Source: an uncultured Prevotellaceae bacterium
GTDB lineage: Bacteria > Bacteroidota > Bacteroidia > Bacteroidales > Bacteroidaceae
Direction: 5' to 3'
DNA: 64,000 nt
NCBI GenBank assembly: GCA_902769705.1
Contig: CACXPX010000004.1
Location: forward strand, 62,001-126,000
Shown here in pieces: positions 26,345 to 34,923 of this stretch (position 1 is its first letter; each line of letters begins with the position of its first letter). Under the pieces are notes generated by a model, which was given only the letters and a program-made list of their open reading frames with translations, was not told the origin of the DNA and searched no databases. A program made the position numbers and the translations under genes.

Positions 26345-28234
26345 ATGGATAAAAATACAATCACAGGATTCATCCTCATTGCATTGGTTTTGATTGTCTT
26401 CAGTTGGTGGACTCGCCCTTCTGAAGAACAAATGCGTCAACAGCAAGTCCAAGACTCAATCGCACAAGTGGCGAAAATAAACGCCGAGAAACGTCAAAAA
26501 GCCGAAGCCGCCAAACAATTGGCTGCCAAGCAGAAGGCTGAAGAAGACTCCACAGCGTTGTTCCACAATGCATTGAAGGGCAACGAACAGAAAGTCGTAT
26601 TGAAAAACGAGAAAGTAGAACTGACCCTCAATTCAAAAGGTGCAACCGTTGAAAAGGCTGTTGTGAAAGGGTTCAAGGACCGCAATGGCAAACCAGATGT
26701 GACGCTTTTTGATGGTAAAGAGCAAAGTCTGAACTACACGCTCACGGCAAAAGAGTCGAACATCTCAACGCAAGACCTTTTCTTCCAAGCCGACAACATT
26801 AGTGATACAACCGTGACGTTCACCGCAGATGCCGGCAACGGCAAGACCATTGTGATGGACTATTGGCTGGGAAAAGACTATATGCTTCATTTCAAGATGA
26901 CAGCCAACGGGCTTGCAGGCCTCTTCTCGCCCAGCATGCAAACCATGGACGTGAATTGGAAAGAGCTCTGTCCGCAACAAGAGAAAGGTTTTACATTTGA
27001 AAACAGATACGCCACTCTGACATATAAGGAAAAGAATGGCTCGACCGACCACCTGAGCGAGACATCGGAAAAGAAAGACGAGAACATCAAAGAGGCACTC
27101 GACTGGGTGGCTTTCAAAGACCAGTTCTTCTCTTCCATCATGATTGCCAAGCACGATTTCGCTGGAGAATCAAAGATGACCAGTATACCACAACAAAAAG
27201 GTTCGGGTTATCTGAAGGAGTTTGAAGCCAAGATGAAGACTTTCTTCGACCCAACCGGAAAAACTCCTTCTGAATTTGAATTCTATTATGGCCCCAACGA
27301 CTTCCGCAAGTTGCAAAGCGTGGAGACAGAAAGTGAATTCGGAAAGAAACTTCAGATGAAGAAACTGGTTTATCTCGGTTGGCCTATCGTGCGCTGGATC
27401 AACCGTTTCTTCACCATCTATGTCTTCGACTTCTTGACAGGATTAGGCCTCAACATGGGAATTGTGCTCATCTTGATTACACTCTTGCTGAAAGCCATCA
27501 CCTATCCTTTGGTGAAGAAAAGCTACATGAGTTCAGCCAAGATGCGTGTGCTGAAGCCGAAACTCGATGAGGCTACAAAACAATTTGACAAGCCTGAAGA
27601 CCAAATGCAGAAGCAGCAGGCCATGATGCAAGAGTATGCAAAATATGGTGTGTCGCCCTTGAGTGGCTGTCTGCCGATGCTCATTCAGATGCCCATCTGG
27701 ATTGCCATGTTCAACTTTGTGCCAAATGCCATCCAGTTGCGTGGCGAGAGTTTCTTGTGGATTAAAGACCTTTCAACCTACGACCCCATCATAGAATGGA
27801 GCAAGAACATTTGGGGAATTGGAGACCACCTTTCACTCACCTGTATACTGTTCTGTGTGTCAAACATTCTCTATTCGATGATGACCATGCGCCAGCAAAA
27901 AGACCAGATGGTGGGTCAGCAGGCTGAGCAAATGAAGATGATGCAATGGATGATGTATCTGATGCCGTTGATGTTCTTCTTCATGTTCAACGACTATTCA
28001 AGCGGTCTGAACTTCTATTATTTCATCTCGCTCTTCTTCTCTGCAGCCATCATGTGGGTTCTCCGCAAGACTACCAACGACAAGAAGTTGTTGGCTATCC
28101 TTGAGGCTCGCTACCAAGAGAACAAGAACAATCCTCAGAAGAAATTGGGTGGATTGGCCGGACGCCTTCAAGCCATGCAGGAAGAGCAGCAACGCTTGCA
28201 GAAGCAACGCGAAGAGCTTCGAAAACAGAAATAA
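26345..28234 (+). CDS. yidC: Membrane protein insertase YidC
   Basis: YidC inserts and folds inner-membrane proteins, alone or with SecYEG. The 629-residue protein has an N-terminal membrane anchor (about 5-24), a periplasmic beta-sandwich domain (about 60-350) and the conserved insertase core (about 360-600) with LLKAITYPLVKKSYMSSAKM, the cytoplasmic coiled coil, GVSPLSGCLPMLIQMPIWIA and later helices. The basic tail (LQKQREELRKQK) is typical and binds the ribosome. DUF1846 and S9 peptidase genes follow at 54 and 17 bp spacing and are likely co-transcribed. Confidence 0.96.
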   Translation: MDKNTITGFILIALVLIVFSWWTRPSEEQMRQQQVQDSIAQVAKINAEKRQKAEAAKQLAAKQKAEEDSTALFHNALKGNEQKVVLKNEKVELTLNSKGATVEKAVVKGFKDRNGKPDVTLFDGKEQSLNYTLTAKESNISTQDLFFQADNISDTTVTFTADAGNGKTIVMDYWLGKDYMLHFKMTANGLAGLFSPSMQTMDVNWKELCPQQEKGFTFENRYATLTYKEKNGSTDHLSETSEKKDENIKEALDWVAFKDQFFSSIMIAKHDFAGESKMTSIPQQKGSGYLKEFEAKMKTFFDPTGKTPSEFEFYYGPNDFRKLQSVETESEFGKKLQMKKLVYLGWPIVRWINRFFTIYVFDFLTGLGLNMGIVLILITLLLKAITYPLVKKSYMSSAKMRVLKPKLDEATKQFDKPEDQMQKQQAMMQEYAKYGVSPLSGCLPMLIQMPIWIAMFNFVPNAIQLRGESFLWIKDLSTYDPIIEWSKNIWGIGDHLSLTCILFCVSNILYSMMTMRQQKDQMVGQQAEQMKMMQWMMYLMPLMFFFMFNDYSSGLNFYYFISLFFSAAIMWVLRKTTNDKKLLAILEARYQENKNNPQKKLGGLAGRLQAMQEEQQRLQKQREELRKQK

Positions 28235-28288
28235 TTAAATAAGGAATACTAACACATAAATGCACATTGGCATTTCCAGACACATAGC

Positions 28289-29755
28289 ATGATGAAAATT
28301 GGATTTGACAACGAAAAATATCTTAGTATACAGTCAGAGCACATCCGCGAACGGATAGCCCAGTTTGACGGCAAACTTTATTTGGAACTCGGCGGAAAGT
28401 TGTTTGACGACCACCATGCCTCACGCGTTCTTCCAGGTTTCAAACCCGACAGCAAGTTGCGAATGCTTGCCCAGTTGCGCGACAGCATTGAAATCATCAT
28501 CGTGGTAAGCGCTGAAGACATCGAGAAGAATAAGATACGTGCCGACCTGGGCATAACTTATGATGAAGATGTATTGCGCCTGCGCGATGAATTTATGCAG
28601 CGTGCCTTCATGGTGGGCTCTGTTGTCATCACCCATTACAATGGCCAGCATGCCGCCGACCAGTTCCGCCACCGTTTGGAACGAATGGGCATTTGCAGCT
28701 ACATCCACTACCCTATCGATGGTTACCCGCACAATGTGGAACTCATTGCCAGCGATGATGGTTTTGGAAAGAACGACTATGTAAAGACCACTCGTCCGCT
28801 GGTCATCGTTACTGCTCCTGGCCCTGGCAGCGGAAAGATGGCCACTTGCCTCTCGCAGCTCTATAACGAGAACAAGCGCGGCATTCGTGCAGGCTATGCC
28901 AAGTTTGAGACCTTCCCCGTGTGGAACCTGCCTTTGAAGCACCCCGTGAACATCGCCTACGAAGCTGCCACAGCCGACCTCAACGATGTTAACATGATTG
29001 ACCCGTTCCACTTGGAAGCCTATGGCAAGACTGCCATCAACTACAACCGCGACGTTGAAATCTTCCCCGTACTCAATGCACTCTTCGAGGGTATCTACGG
29101 CGAGAATCCCTACAAGTCGCCTACAGACATGGGCGTCAATATGGTGGGATTCTGCATTTCAGACGACGATGTTTGCTGCGAGGCCTCTCGAAATGAAATT
29201 ATCCGCCGCTACTACACGGCCACAAACAAACTTGCAGACGGTGCCGACAACGAGCGGGAAATCAACAAGATACTGATGTTGTTCAATCAGGCAAAAATCA
29301 CTACCGCCTATCGCCGTGTGACTGTTGCTGCAGCTGCCAAACAAGAATTGAGCGGACACACTTCAGCCGCCATTGAACTCGAAAACGGAACCATCATCAC
29401 AGCCAAGTCGAGCCCGCTGCTCGGTTGTAGCGCAGCCTTGTTGCTCAACGCCACAAAATATCTGGCTGACATTGACCACGATGTCAAACTCATTCCACAA
29501 AGTCTGATTGAGCCTATTCAAAAGACAAAGATAGAGTATCTGGGTGGAAAGAACCCACGCCTGCACACAGATGAAGTTCTCGTAGCACTGAGCGTGTTGT
29601 CTCCCCATGACGAGAATTGCCGCAAAGCGCTCGAACAACTTCCCCAGTTGCGAGATTGCCAAGTACACAGCACGGTGATGTTGAGCGAGGTAGACCGCAA
29701 AATCTTCAAGAAATTGGGATGCAACCTCACCTGCGACCCCGTGAAGAAAAAATAA
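28289..29755 (+). CDS. DUF1846 family protein
   Basis: A 488-residue cytoplasmic protein of the DUF1846 family. Visible blocks are IGFDNEKYLSIQSEHIRERI at the N-terminus, LELGGKLFDDHHASRVLPGF, TAPGPGSGKMATCLSQLYNE (a P-loop-like glycine-rich turn) and the conserved GRxxYAKFETFPVWNLPLKHPVN region. No activity is established for the family as far as I know. The start may be the second Met (28292). It sits between yidC and an S9 peptidase on the same strand. Confidence 0.88.
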   Translation: MMKIGFDNEKYLSIQSEHIRERIAQFDGKLYLELGGKLFDDHHASRVLPGFKPDSKLRMLAQLRDSIEIIIVVSAEDIEKNKIRADLGITYDEDVLRLRDEFMQRAFMVGSVVITHYNGQHAADQFRHRLERMGICSYIHYPIDGYPHNVELIASDDGFGKNDYVKTTRPLVIVTAPGPGSGKMATCLSQLYNENKRGIRAGYAKFETFPVWNLPLKHPVNIAYEAATADLNDVNMIDPFHLEAYGKTAINYNRDVEIFPVLNALFEGIYGENPYKSPTDMGVNMVGFCISDDDVCCEASRNEIIRRYYTATNKLADGADNEREINKILMLFNQAKITTAYRRVTVAAAAKQELSGHTSAAIELENGTIITAKSSPLLGCSAALLLNATKYLADIDHDVKLIPQSLIEPIQKTKIEYLGGKNPRLHTDEVLVALSVLSPHDENCRKALEQLPQLRDCQVHSTVMLSEVDRKIFKKLGCNLTCDPVKKK

Positions 29756-29772
29756 TCCTTAACATAAAAGCC

Positions 29773-31944
29773 ATGAATCGATTTGCAAAACTGGCCGTCG
29801 CAATGCTACTGATGTTTGCCGGCGGCACCACAAATGCCCAAGAAGTGAACATAGGAAAACAAAACATCGCAATAAAAGATGGGCACATGACGCCTGAAGT
29901 GCTTTGGGCAATGGGGCGTATTGGCAGCTATTCGGCCTCACCCGATGGCAAGCACATTGCCTACCAAGTGGCCTACTACAGCGTGAAAGCCAACAAGAGC
30001 CACCACGTGCTCTACATGATGGATTCTGATGGAAAGAACCAGCGGAAACTGACCACCTCAACCAAAAATGAGACCGATGCCGCCTGGCTTTCCAACGACC
30101 GCATAGCCTTCATCACAGGCGGAGAGGTGTGGGCCATGAACATTGACGGCACCAACCGTCAGCAACTCTCCAACACCAACGGTGAAGTGGAAGGGTTCCT
30201 TTTCTCGCCCGACAAGCAGAAGATTGTCATCATCAAATCGTTACCCTATCACGGCAGCATCCAAAAGAATCCTGACGACCTTCCAAAGGCCACAGGCCGA
30301 CTTGTCACCGATTTGAACTACCGCCATTGGGACCACTATGTGGAAACCATCCCTCATCCCTTCGTGGGCGATGTGACAGCTAATGGAATAGTCAATCTGA
30401 CCGACATCCTCGAGAACGAGCCCTATGAGTGTCCGATGGCTCCGTTTGGCGGAACCGAGCAGTTGGCCTGGTCGCCTGATTCAAAGACGATTGCCTACAC
30501 TTGCCGCAAGAAAGAAGGCGTGGAATATGCCATCAGCACCGACAGCGACATCTTCCTCTATAACGTAGACGAGCATACCACCTTCAATCTCTGTAAGATA
30601 TCGGGAGGAATGGAATGCACTTCCGACCCCACGAAATCGATGAAAAACCAACCCGTCAACAGCGAGGAGAACCTTAAGAACAATCCCGGCTACGACCAGA
30701 ATCCGCAATTCTCGCCCGATGGCAAGTATGTGGCTTGGCTCTCCATGGCTCGCGACGGCTATGAGAGCGACCGCCAGCGCCTGTGCTGCTACAACATGGA
30801 AACGGGCGAAAAACGATATCTCACAGAGTCGTTTGACTCGAATGTAGATGACTTCTGCTGGAGCGACTCTAAAGATGCCTTGATCTATTTCATCGGTGTA
30901 TGGCACGCAACGGAAAACCTCTATGCCATCAACTGGAAAGGCGAAGTTAAACAACTCACCAACGACTGGGCTGACTTCGGTTCGTTGCAGATGCTGAACA
31001 ATGGCAAGCAAATCCTTGCCGAGCGGCACGACTATTTCAACGCTGCCGACCTCTACGTGATAACGCCCAATTTCAAGAAACCCGAAAAGACGAGCGTGGA
31101 GCAAATAACGCATGAAAACAAGCACATCTTTGACCAATTGGCAAAAGGAAAAGTGCAACAGCGCTGGGTGCAAACCACCGATGGCAAACAGATGCTTTAT
31201 TGGGTCATCCTGCCTCCGAACTTCGATGAAACAAAGAAATACCCCACTCTGCTCTTCTGCGAGGGAGGACCTCAAAGCCCTGTCAGCCAGTTCTGGAGCT
31301 ACCGCTGGAACTTCATGATTATGGCTTCGCAAGGATATGTGGTTGTTGCCCCCAATCGCCATGGCCTTCCCGGCTTCGGCTCTGAGTGGTGCGAAGAGAT
31401 ATCAGGCGACTGGACAGGCCAGTGCATGGACGACTATCTCACAGCCATCGATGACGCAGCCAACAACCTGCCATTTGTCGACAAAGACCGCTTGGGAGCC
31501 GTTGGAGCCTCGTTTGGCGGCTTCAGCGTTTATTACCTGGCCGGCCACCACAACAAGCGCTTCAAGTGCTTCATAGCCCACGATGGTGCCTTCAACCTCG
31601 AGAGCATGTATACTGACACTGAGGAGGTGTGGTTCTCCAATTGGGAATACGATGATGCCTACTGGAACAAAGACCAGACAGCCAACGCCCGCAAAACCTA
31701 CGAGAACTCACCCCATAAGTTCGTGGACAAATGGGACACGCCCATCCTTTGCATACACGGTGAGATGGACTACCGCATCAACGCCAACCAAGGCATGGGA
31801 GCCTTCAACGCCGCCCGTCTGCGTGGCATAGAGGCCCAACTGCTCATCTTCCCCGATGAAAACCACTGGGTGCTGAAACCACAAAACGGCATCCTCTGGC
31901 AGCGCACCTTCTTCAACTGGCTTGACCGCTGGCTGAAAGAATGA
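29773..31944 (+). CDS. S9-family prolyl oligopeptidase-like peptidase
   Basis: A 723-residue exported serine peptidase. A signal peptide (about 1-23, TTNAQ) precedes a beta-propeller built from WD40-like PD40 repeats (about 40-430, for example YSASPDGKHIAYQV and QFSPDGKYVAWLS). The alpha/beta-hydrolase domain carries the triad S580 (GASFGG), D666 (MDYRINAN) and H698 (DENHWVLKP). The family cleaves dipeptides or small peptides in the periplasm, which fits peptide-fermenting Prevotella-like cells; the POT transporter at 39 kb could import such peptides. The ATG at 29773 is preferred as it begins the signal peptide. The stop is 3 bp before the first heptamer of the four-helix cassette. Confidence 0.93.
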   Translation: MNRFAKLAVAMLLMFAGGTTNAQEVNIGKQNIAIKDGHMTPEVLWAMGRIGSYSASPDGKHIAYQVAYYSVKANKSHHVLYMMDSDGKNQRKLTTSTKNETDAAWLSNDRIAFITGGEVWAMNIDGTNRQQLSNTNGEVEGFLFSPDKQKIVIIKSLPYHGSIQKNPDDLPKATGRLVTDLNYRHWDHYVETIPHPFVGDVTANGIVNLTDILENEPYECPMAPFGGTEQLAWSPDSKTIAYTCRKKEGVEYAISTDSDIFLYNVDEHTTFNLCKISGGMECTSDPTKSMKNQPVNSEENLKNNPGYDQNPQFSPDGKYVAWLSMARDGYESDRQRLCCYNMETGEKRYLTESFDSNVDDFCWSDSKDALIYFIGVWHATENLYAINWKGEVKQLTNDWADFGSLQMLNNGKQILAERHDYFNAADLYVITPNFKKPEKTSVEQITHENKHIFDQLAKGKVQQRWVQTTDGKQMLYWVILPPNFDETKKYPTLLFCEGGPQSPVSQFWSYRWNFMIMASQGYVVVAPNRHGLPGFGSEWCEEISGDWTGQCMDDYLTAIDDAANNLPFVDKDRLGAVGASFGGFSVYYLAGHHNKRFKCFIAHDGAFNLESMYTDTEEVWFSNWEYDDAYWNKDQTANARKTYENSPHKFVDKWDTPILCIHGEMDYRINANQGMGAFNAARLRGIEAQLLIFPDENHWVLKPQNGILWQRTFFNWLDRWLKE

Positions 31945-31947
31945 AAA

Positions 31948-32420
31948 ATTAATCATTAAATATTAAAAATTAAAATTGAAAGATTTTAAAATTTAAATAT
32001 AAATAATGGAAGAAGAACGCTATAACAAGATTATTGACATCAGTTTCAAGTTTGGTGTTCGCATTGTGAAACTGTTCCAATATCTTGTTGACAATAATGT
32101 CAACTATGCGATTCCCAACCAAATACTAAAAAGCGGAACAAGCATTGGGGCCAATGTCAACGAAAGCGTCTTCGCACAAAGTAAGAAGGATTTTGTAAAC
32201 AAAATGCACATAGCACTGAAAGAAGCCAATGAAACGAAGTATTGGCTCAGGCTGTTGCATGAAACCGATTATATCAATGAAAAAGAGTTCGAATCAATGA
32301 TGGATGACTTAAAAAACATAATTGGAACTTTGGTGAACATCATCAAAACCGCCAAATTCAAGTCTTAAATATCTTCATCCTTCCATCTAAATTTTTAATG
32401 TTTAATCTTTAATTTTTAAT
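31948..32420 (+). mobile_element. Cassette: four-helix-bundle gene between inverted four-heptamer arms
   Basis: Left arm 31948-31975 is ATTAATC, ATTAAAT, ATTAAAA, ATTAAAA. Right arm 32393-32420, read on the other strand, is ATTAAAA, ATTAAAG, ATTAAAC, ATTAAAA. Each arm has exactly four heptamers and they are inverted around one gene. The cassette fills the whole space between the S9 peptidase stop and the MFS start (3 bp and 7 bp margins). Mobility is an inference from this structure; no transposase is present. Confidence 0.6.
32006..32368 (+). CDS. Four-helix-bundle protein (23S rRNA IVP / S23 family)
   Basis: A 120-residue all-helical protein of the S23/IVP group, first known from intervening sequences in 23S rRNA genes and related to the Avd accessory protein of diversity-generating retroelements. 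Recognisable features are IIDISFKFGVRIVKLFQYL, the KSGTSIGANVNESVFAQSKKDFVNKMHIALKEANETKYWLRLL region cut here as KSGTSIGANVNES and ALKEANETKYWL, and a C-terminal helix with LVNIIKTAK. Avd-type relatives form basic pentamers that bind nucleic acid; whether this one does is unknown. It is not near an rRNA gene or reverse transcriptase here, but is bounded by inverted heptamer arrays. Confidence 0.88.
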   Translation: MEEERYNKIIDISFKFGVRIVKLFQYLVDNNVNYAIPNQILKSGTSIGANVNESVFAQSKKDFVNKMHIALKEANETKYWLRLLHETDYINEKEFESMMDDLKNIIGTLVNIIKTAKFKS

Positions 32421-32427
32421 TTTATAT

Positions 32428-34047
32428 ATGACAGATTCAATTCAAAAAACATTAAGAGACTCTGCCGCCATGCGGTGGACCGCCCTGTTGCTGCTGGCAT
32501 TGGCCATGTTCTGCAGCTACATCTTCATGGACATTCTATCGCCCATCAAGGACCTCATGCAGGAGACACGCGGATGGGATTCAACAGCCTTCGGAACCAT
32601 GCAAGGCTCCGAAGTGTTCCTCAACGTCTTTGTGTTCTTCCTCATCTTTGCCGGTATCATCCTCGACAAGATGGGCGTACGCTTCACAGCCGTGCTCTCC
32701 GGAGCCGTTATGCTCGTGGGTGCCATCATCAAGTGGTATGCCGTCAGTGAGTCGTTTATGGGCAGTGGCCTCGAAACATGGTTCACCAACAACCTGAACT
32801 ACATCCCCATCTTTGATGAGTTGGGCGTGTCGCCCTTCTACGAGGGAATGCCCGCCTCAGCCAAGTTTGCCGCCTGCGGATTCATGATTTTCGGATGCGG
32901 TTGCGAGATGGCAGGTATCACCGTTTCCCGCGGTATCGTGAAGTGGTTTAAGGGCCGCGAGATGGCGTTGGCAATGGGTTCTGAAATGGCTTTGGCACGT
33001 CTCGGCGTGGCCACCTGCATGATCTTCTCACCCTTCTTCGCCAAGCTTGGCGGCAACATCAGCGTTACCCGTTCGGTGGCTTTCGGAGTGGTACTCATGT
33101 GCATCGCCCTCATCATGTTCATCGTCTATTTCTTCATGGACAAGAAGCTCGATGCCCAGACAGGCGAGGCCGAAGAAAAAGACGACCCGTTCAAGATTAG
33201 CGACCTCGGAAAGATTCTCACCGACAGCGGCTTCTGGCTCGTAGCCCTGCTCTGCGTGCTCTACTACAGCGCCATCTTCCCCTTCCAGAAGTATGCCGTG
33301 AACATGCTGCAATGCAACCTGACGCTCACAGAGCCCGCCAGCGACTCGTTCTGGGCTGGTTCCTCGGTAACCATCATCCAGTACATCATCATGCTTCTCG
33401 TGGCAGCTTTCGGCTTCGCCAGCAACTTCCAGAAGCAGAAGAGCCGCCAATATGGCATGCTTGCCGTGTCGATTGTCGCCCTCATCACCTATTGCTACAT
33501 GGGCTACATGCGCCAGTCGGCAGAAAGCATCTTCGCCGTGTTCCCACTCTTGGCAGTGCTCATCACCCCCATCCTCGGCTCCTATGTCGACCACAAGGGT
33601 AAAGCCGCCTCTATGCTCGTGCTGGGCTCGCTGCTGCTCATTGCCTGCCACCTCACGTTCGCCTTCATCCTGCCCCTGTTCAAAGGCAACGCCATTGGAG
33701 GCATCATCATCGCCTACCTCACCATCCTGGTGCTTGGCTCATCGTTCTCGTTGGTACCCGCATCGTTGTGGCCCAGCGTGCCAAAGCTTGTTGACGCAAA
33801 GGTCATCGGTTCGGCATACGCGCTGATTTTCTGGATTCAGAACATCGGACTCTGGCTCTTCCCGCTGCTCATCGGAAAGGTACTCGACAAGACCAATCCT
33901 GATGTTACCGACCCCACAAAGTTCGACTACACATGGCCGCTCGTCATGCTGGCTTGCCTCGGTGTGGCAGCCCTCATCCTCGGCTTCATCCTGAAGGCTG
34001 TTGACCGCAAGAAGGGCCTCGGACTCGAAGAGCCCAACATCAAGTAG
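32428..34047 (+). CDS. Major facilitator superfamily transporter
   Basis: A 539-residue inner-membrane protein with about 12 membrane helices. The first helix region is WTALLLLALAMFCSYIFMDI; the loop LDKMGVRFTAVLSG matches the MFS motif A position. A soluble insert (about 240-265, KKLDAQTGEAEEKDDPFKIS) separates the two six-helix halves. The substrate is unknown; family members in Bacteroidota are annotated only as MFS transporters. The start is 7 bp after the right heptamer arm of the upstream cassette, so its translation signals lie partly in the repeat. A hairpin terminator follows at 34078. Confidence 0.85.
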   Translation: MTDSIQKTLRDSAAMRWTALLLLALAMFCSYIFMDILSPIKDLMQETRGWDSTAFGTMQGSEVFLNVFVFFLIFAGIILDKMGVRFTAVLSGAVMLVGAIIKWYAVSESFMGSGLETWFTNNLNYIPIFDELGVSPFYEGMPASAKFAACGFMIFGCGCEMAGITVSRGIVKWFKGREMALAMGSEMALARLGVATCMIFSPFFAKLGGNISVTRSVAFGVVLMCIALIMFIVYFFMDKKLDAQTGEAEEKDDPFKISDLGKILTDSGFWLVALLCVLYYSAIFPFQKYAVNMLQCNLTLTEPASDSFWAGSSVTIIQYIIMLLVAAFGFASNFQKQKSRQYGMLAVSIVALITYCYMGYMRQSAESIFAVFPLLAVLITPILGSYVDHKGKAASMLVLGSLLLIACHLTFAFILPLFKGNAIGGIIIAYLTILVLGSSFSLVPASLWPSVPKLVDAKVIGSAYALIFWIQNIGLWLFPLLIGKVLDKTNPDVTDPTKFDYTWPLVMLACLGVAALILGFILKAVDRKKGLGLEEPNIK

Positions 34048-34077
34048 ACCACGTTTTTTGTTCAATCAAACCATAAG

Positions 34078-34114
34078 AAAACTCGTTGTGCACGTCAGCA
34101 TGGCGAGTTTTTTT
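34078..34114 (+). terminator. Rho-independent terminator after the MFS gene
   Basis: AAAACTCG (34078-34085) pairs with CGAGTTTT (34104-34111) around an 18-nt loop, and the T-run continues to 34114. Confidence 0.75.
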
Positions 34115-34195
34115 CTCTTGACGGTCTTTGTCCGCACGTTTTGCGGCAAATGAGAATGAAAGAGAAAAGGGGATGGAGCGAAATGTGGGAAAACG

Positions 34196-34227
34196 TTTGG
34201 GGTTTTGATGAAAAAGTGGTATTTTTG
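34196..34227 (+). promoter_or_regulatory. Promoter of vsr
   Basis: TTTG at 34196-34199, 20 nt, TATTTTTG at 34220-34227, 33 nt before the ATG at 34260. Confidence 0.7.
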
Positions 34228-34259
34228 TGTCATCAACACGTGAGAAACGGTTAAAAACG

Positions 34260-34853
34260 ATGGATAAACTCTCAGCAGAACAACGACACAAGTGCATGTC
34301 GGCCATTAGGTCGAAAAACACGAAACCCGAGATGATTGTGCGTAAATGGCTGTGGCAGAGAGGGTTCCGCTATAGGCTGAACCATAAACGGCTGCCCGGG
34401 CACCCCGATTTGGTGCTGAGGAAATACCGCACGTGCATCTTCGTGAACGGCTGTTTCTGGCATGGACATGGCGCTACGATAAATGAAATATTAAAAATTA
34501 AAAACGAAAAATGCTGTTGCAAGATTCCAAACACCAACCGCGAGTTCTGGGTGGCGAAGATAAGGAGAAACCAGCAACGCGACCGCGAGGAGCAGAGCCG
34601 ACTGGCGGAGATGGGCTGGCATTGCATTACGGTGTGGGAGTGTGAGCTGAAACCCGCAAGGCGCAAGGAGACGCTGGAATCGCTCGCCTTCACCCTGAAC
34701 CACATCTATCTGCAAGACCGAACTGTCCCTAAAGGAGATGAAAAATTAAAGATGAAAGATGAAAATATAGAAATTCCATCTTATCCTGAGAGGGAGGAGG
34801 AAGGAGAAATGGAAAAAGCAGCAGAGGAGAAATGCGGGCAAAGCCCTAAATGA
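34260..34853 (+). CDS. vsr: Very short patch repair endonuclease Vsr, with repeat-derived insert and tail
   Basis: Vsr nicks DNA 5' of T:G mismatches left by deamination of 5-methylcytosine. Family blocks are MSAIRSKNTKPEMIVRKWLW, LPGHPDLVLRKYRTCIFVNG (catalytic Asp in GHPD), CFWHGH and REFWVAKIRRNQQRD. Between the HGH and the next zinc-ligand Cys lies an extra segment (ATINEILKIKNEK) encoded by four heptamers at 34483-34510. The C-terminal extension after LQDRTVPKG is also heptamer-encoded at first (34737-34764). In E. coli Vsr the zinc ligands are close together here, so activity is uncertain. No cytosine methyltransferase gene is adjacent, unlike most vsr loci. ATG 34260 is chosen for the promoter and family N-terminus. 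Confidence 0.87.
   Translation: MDKLSAEQRHKCMSAIRSKNTKPEMIVRKWLWQRGFRYRLNHKRLPGHPDLVLRKYRTCIFVNGCFWHGHGATINEILKIKNEKCCCKIPNTNREFWVAKIRRNQQRDREEQSRLAEMGWHCITVWECELKPARRKETLESLAFTLNHIYLQDRTVPKGDEKLKMKDENIEIPSYPEREEEGEMEKAAEEKCGQSPK
34483..34510 (+). repeat. Solo four-heptamer arm inside vsr
   Basis: ATGAAAT, ATTAAAA, ATTAAAA, ACGAAAA in direct tandem, 28 nt. The 18-nt stretch AAATATTAAAAATTAAAA also occurs in the left arm of the 31.95-kb cassette. Confidence 0.7.
34737..34764 (+). repeat. Second four-heptamer arm, in the vsr 3' end
   Basis: GATGAAA, AATTAAA, GATGAAA, GATGAAA, 28 nt, in the coding sequence for the C-terminal extension. Confidence 0.7.
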
Positions 34854-34889
34854 TAAAGAACAAATGATAAAGGATAAAGAAAAAAAGAT
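34848..34889 (+). repeat. Heptamer array between vsr and the mutarotase gene
   Basis: Six units: AAATGAT, AAAGAAC, AAATGAT, AAAGGAT, AAAGAAA, AAAAGAT. It includes the vsr stop codon and the first possible start codons of the next gene. Confidence 0.65.
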
Positions 34890-34923
34890 GGAAGGATATG
34901 TTCAGAAGTTATCGGGGGGAAAC

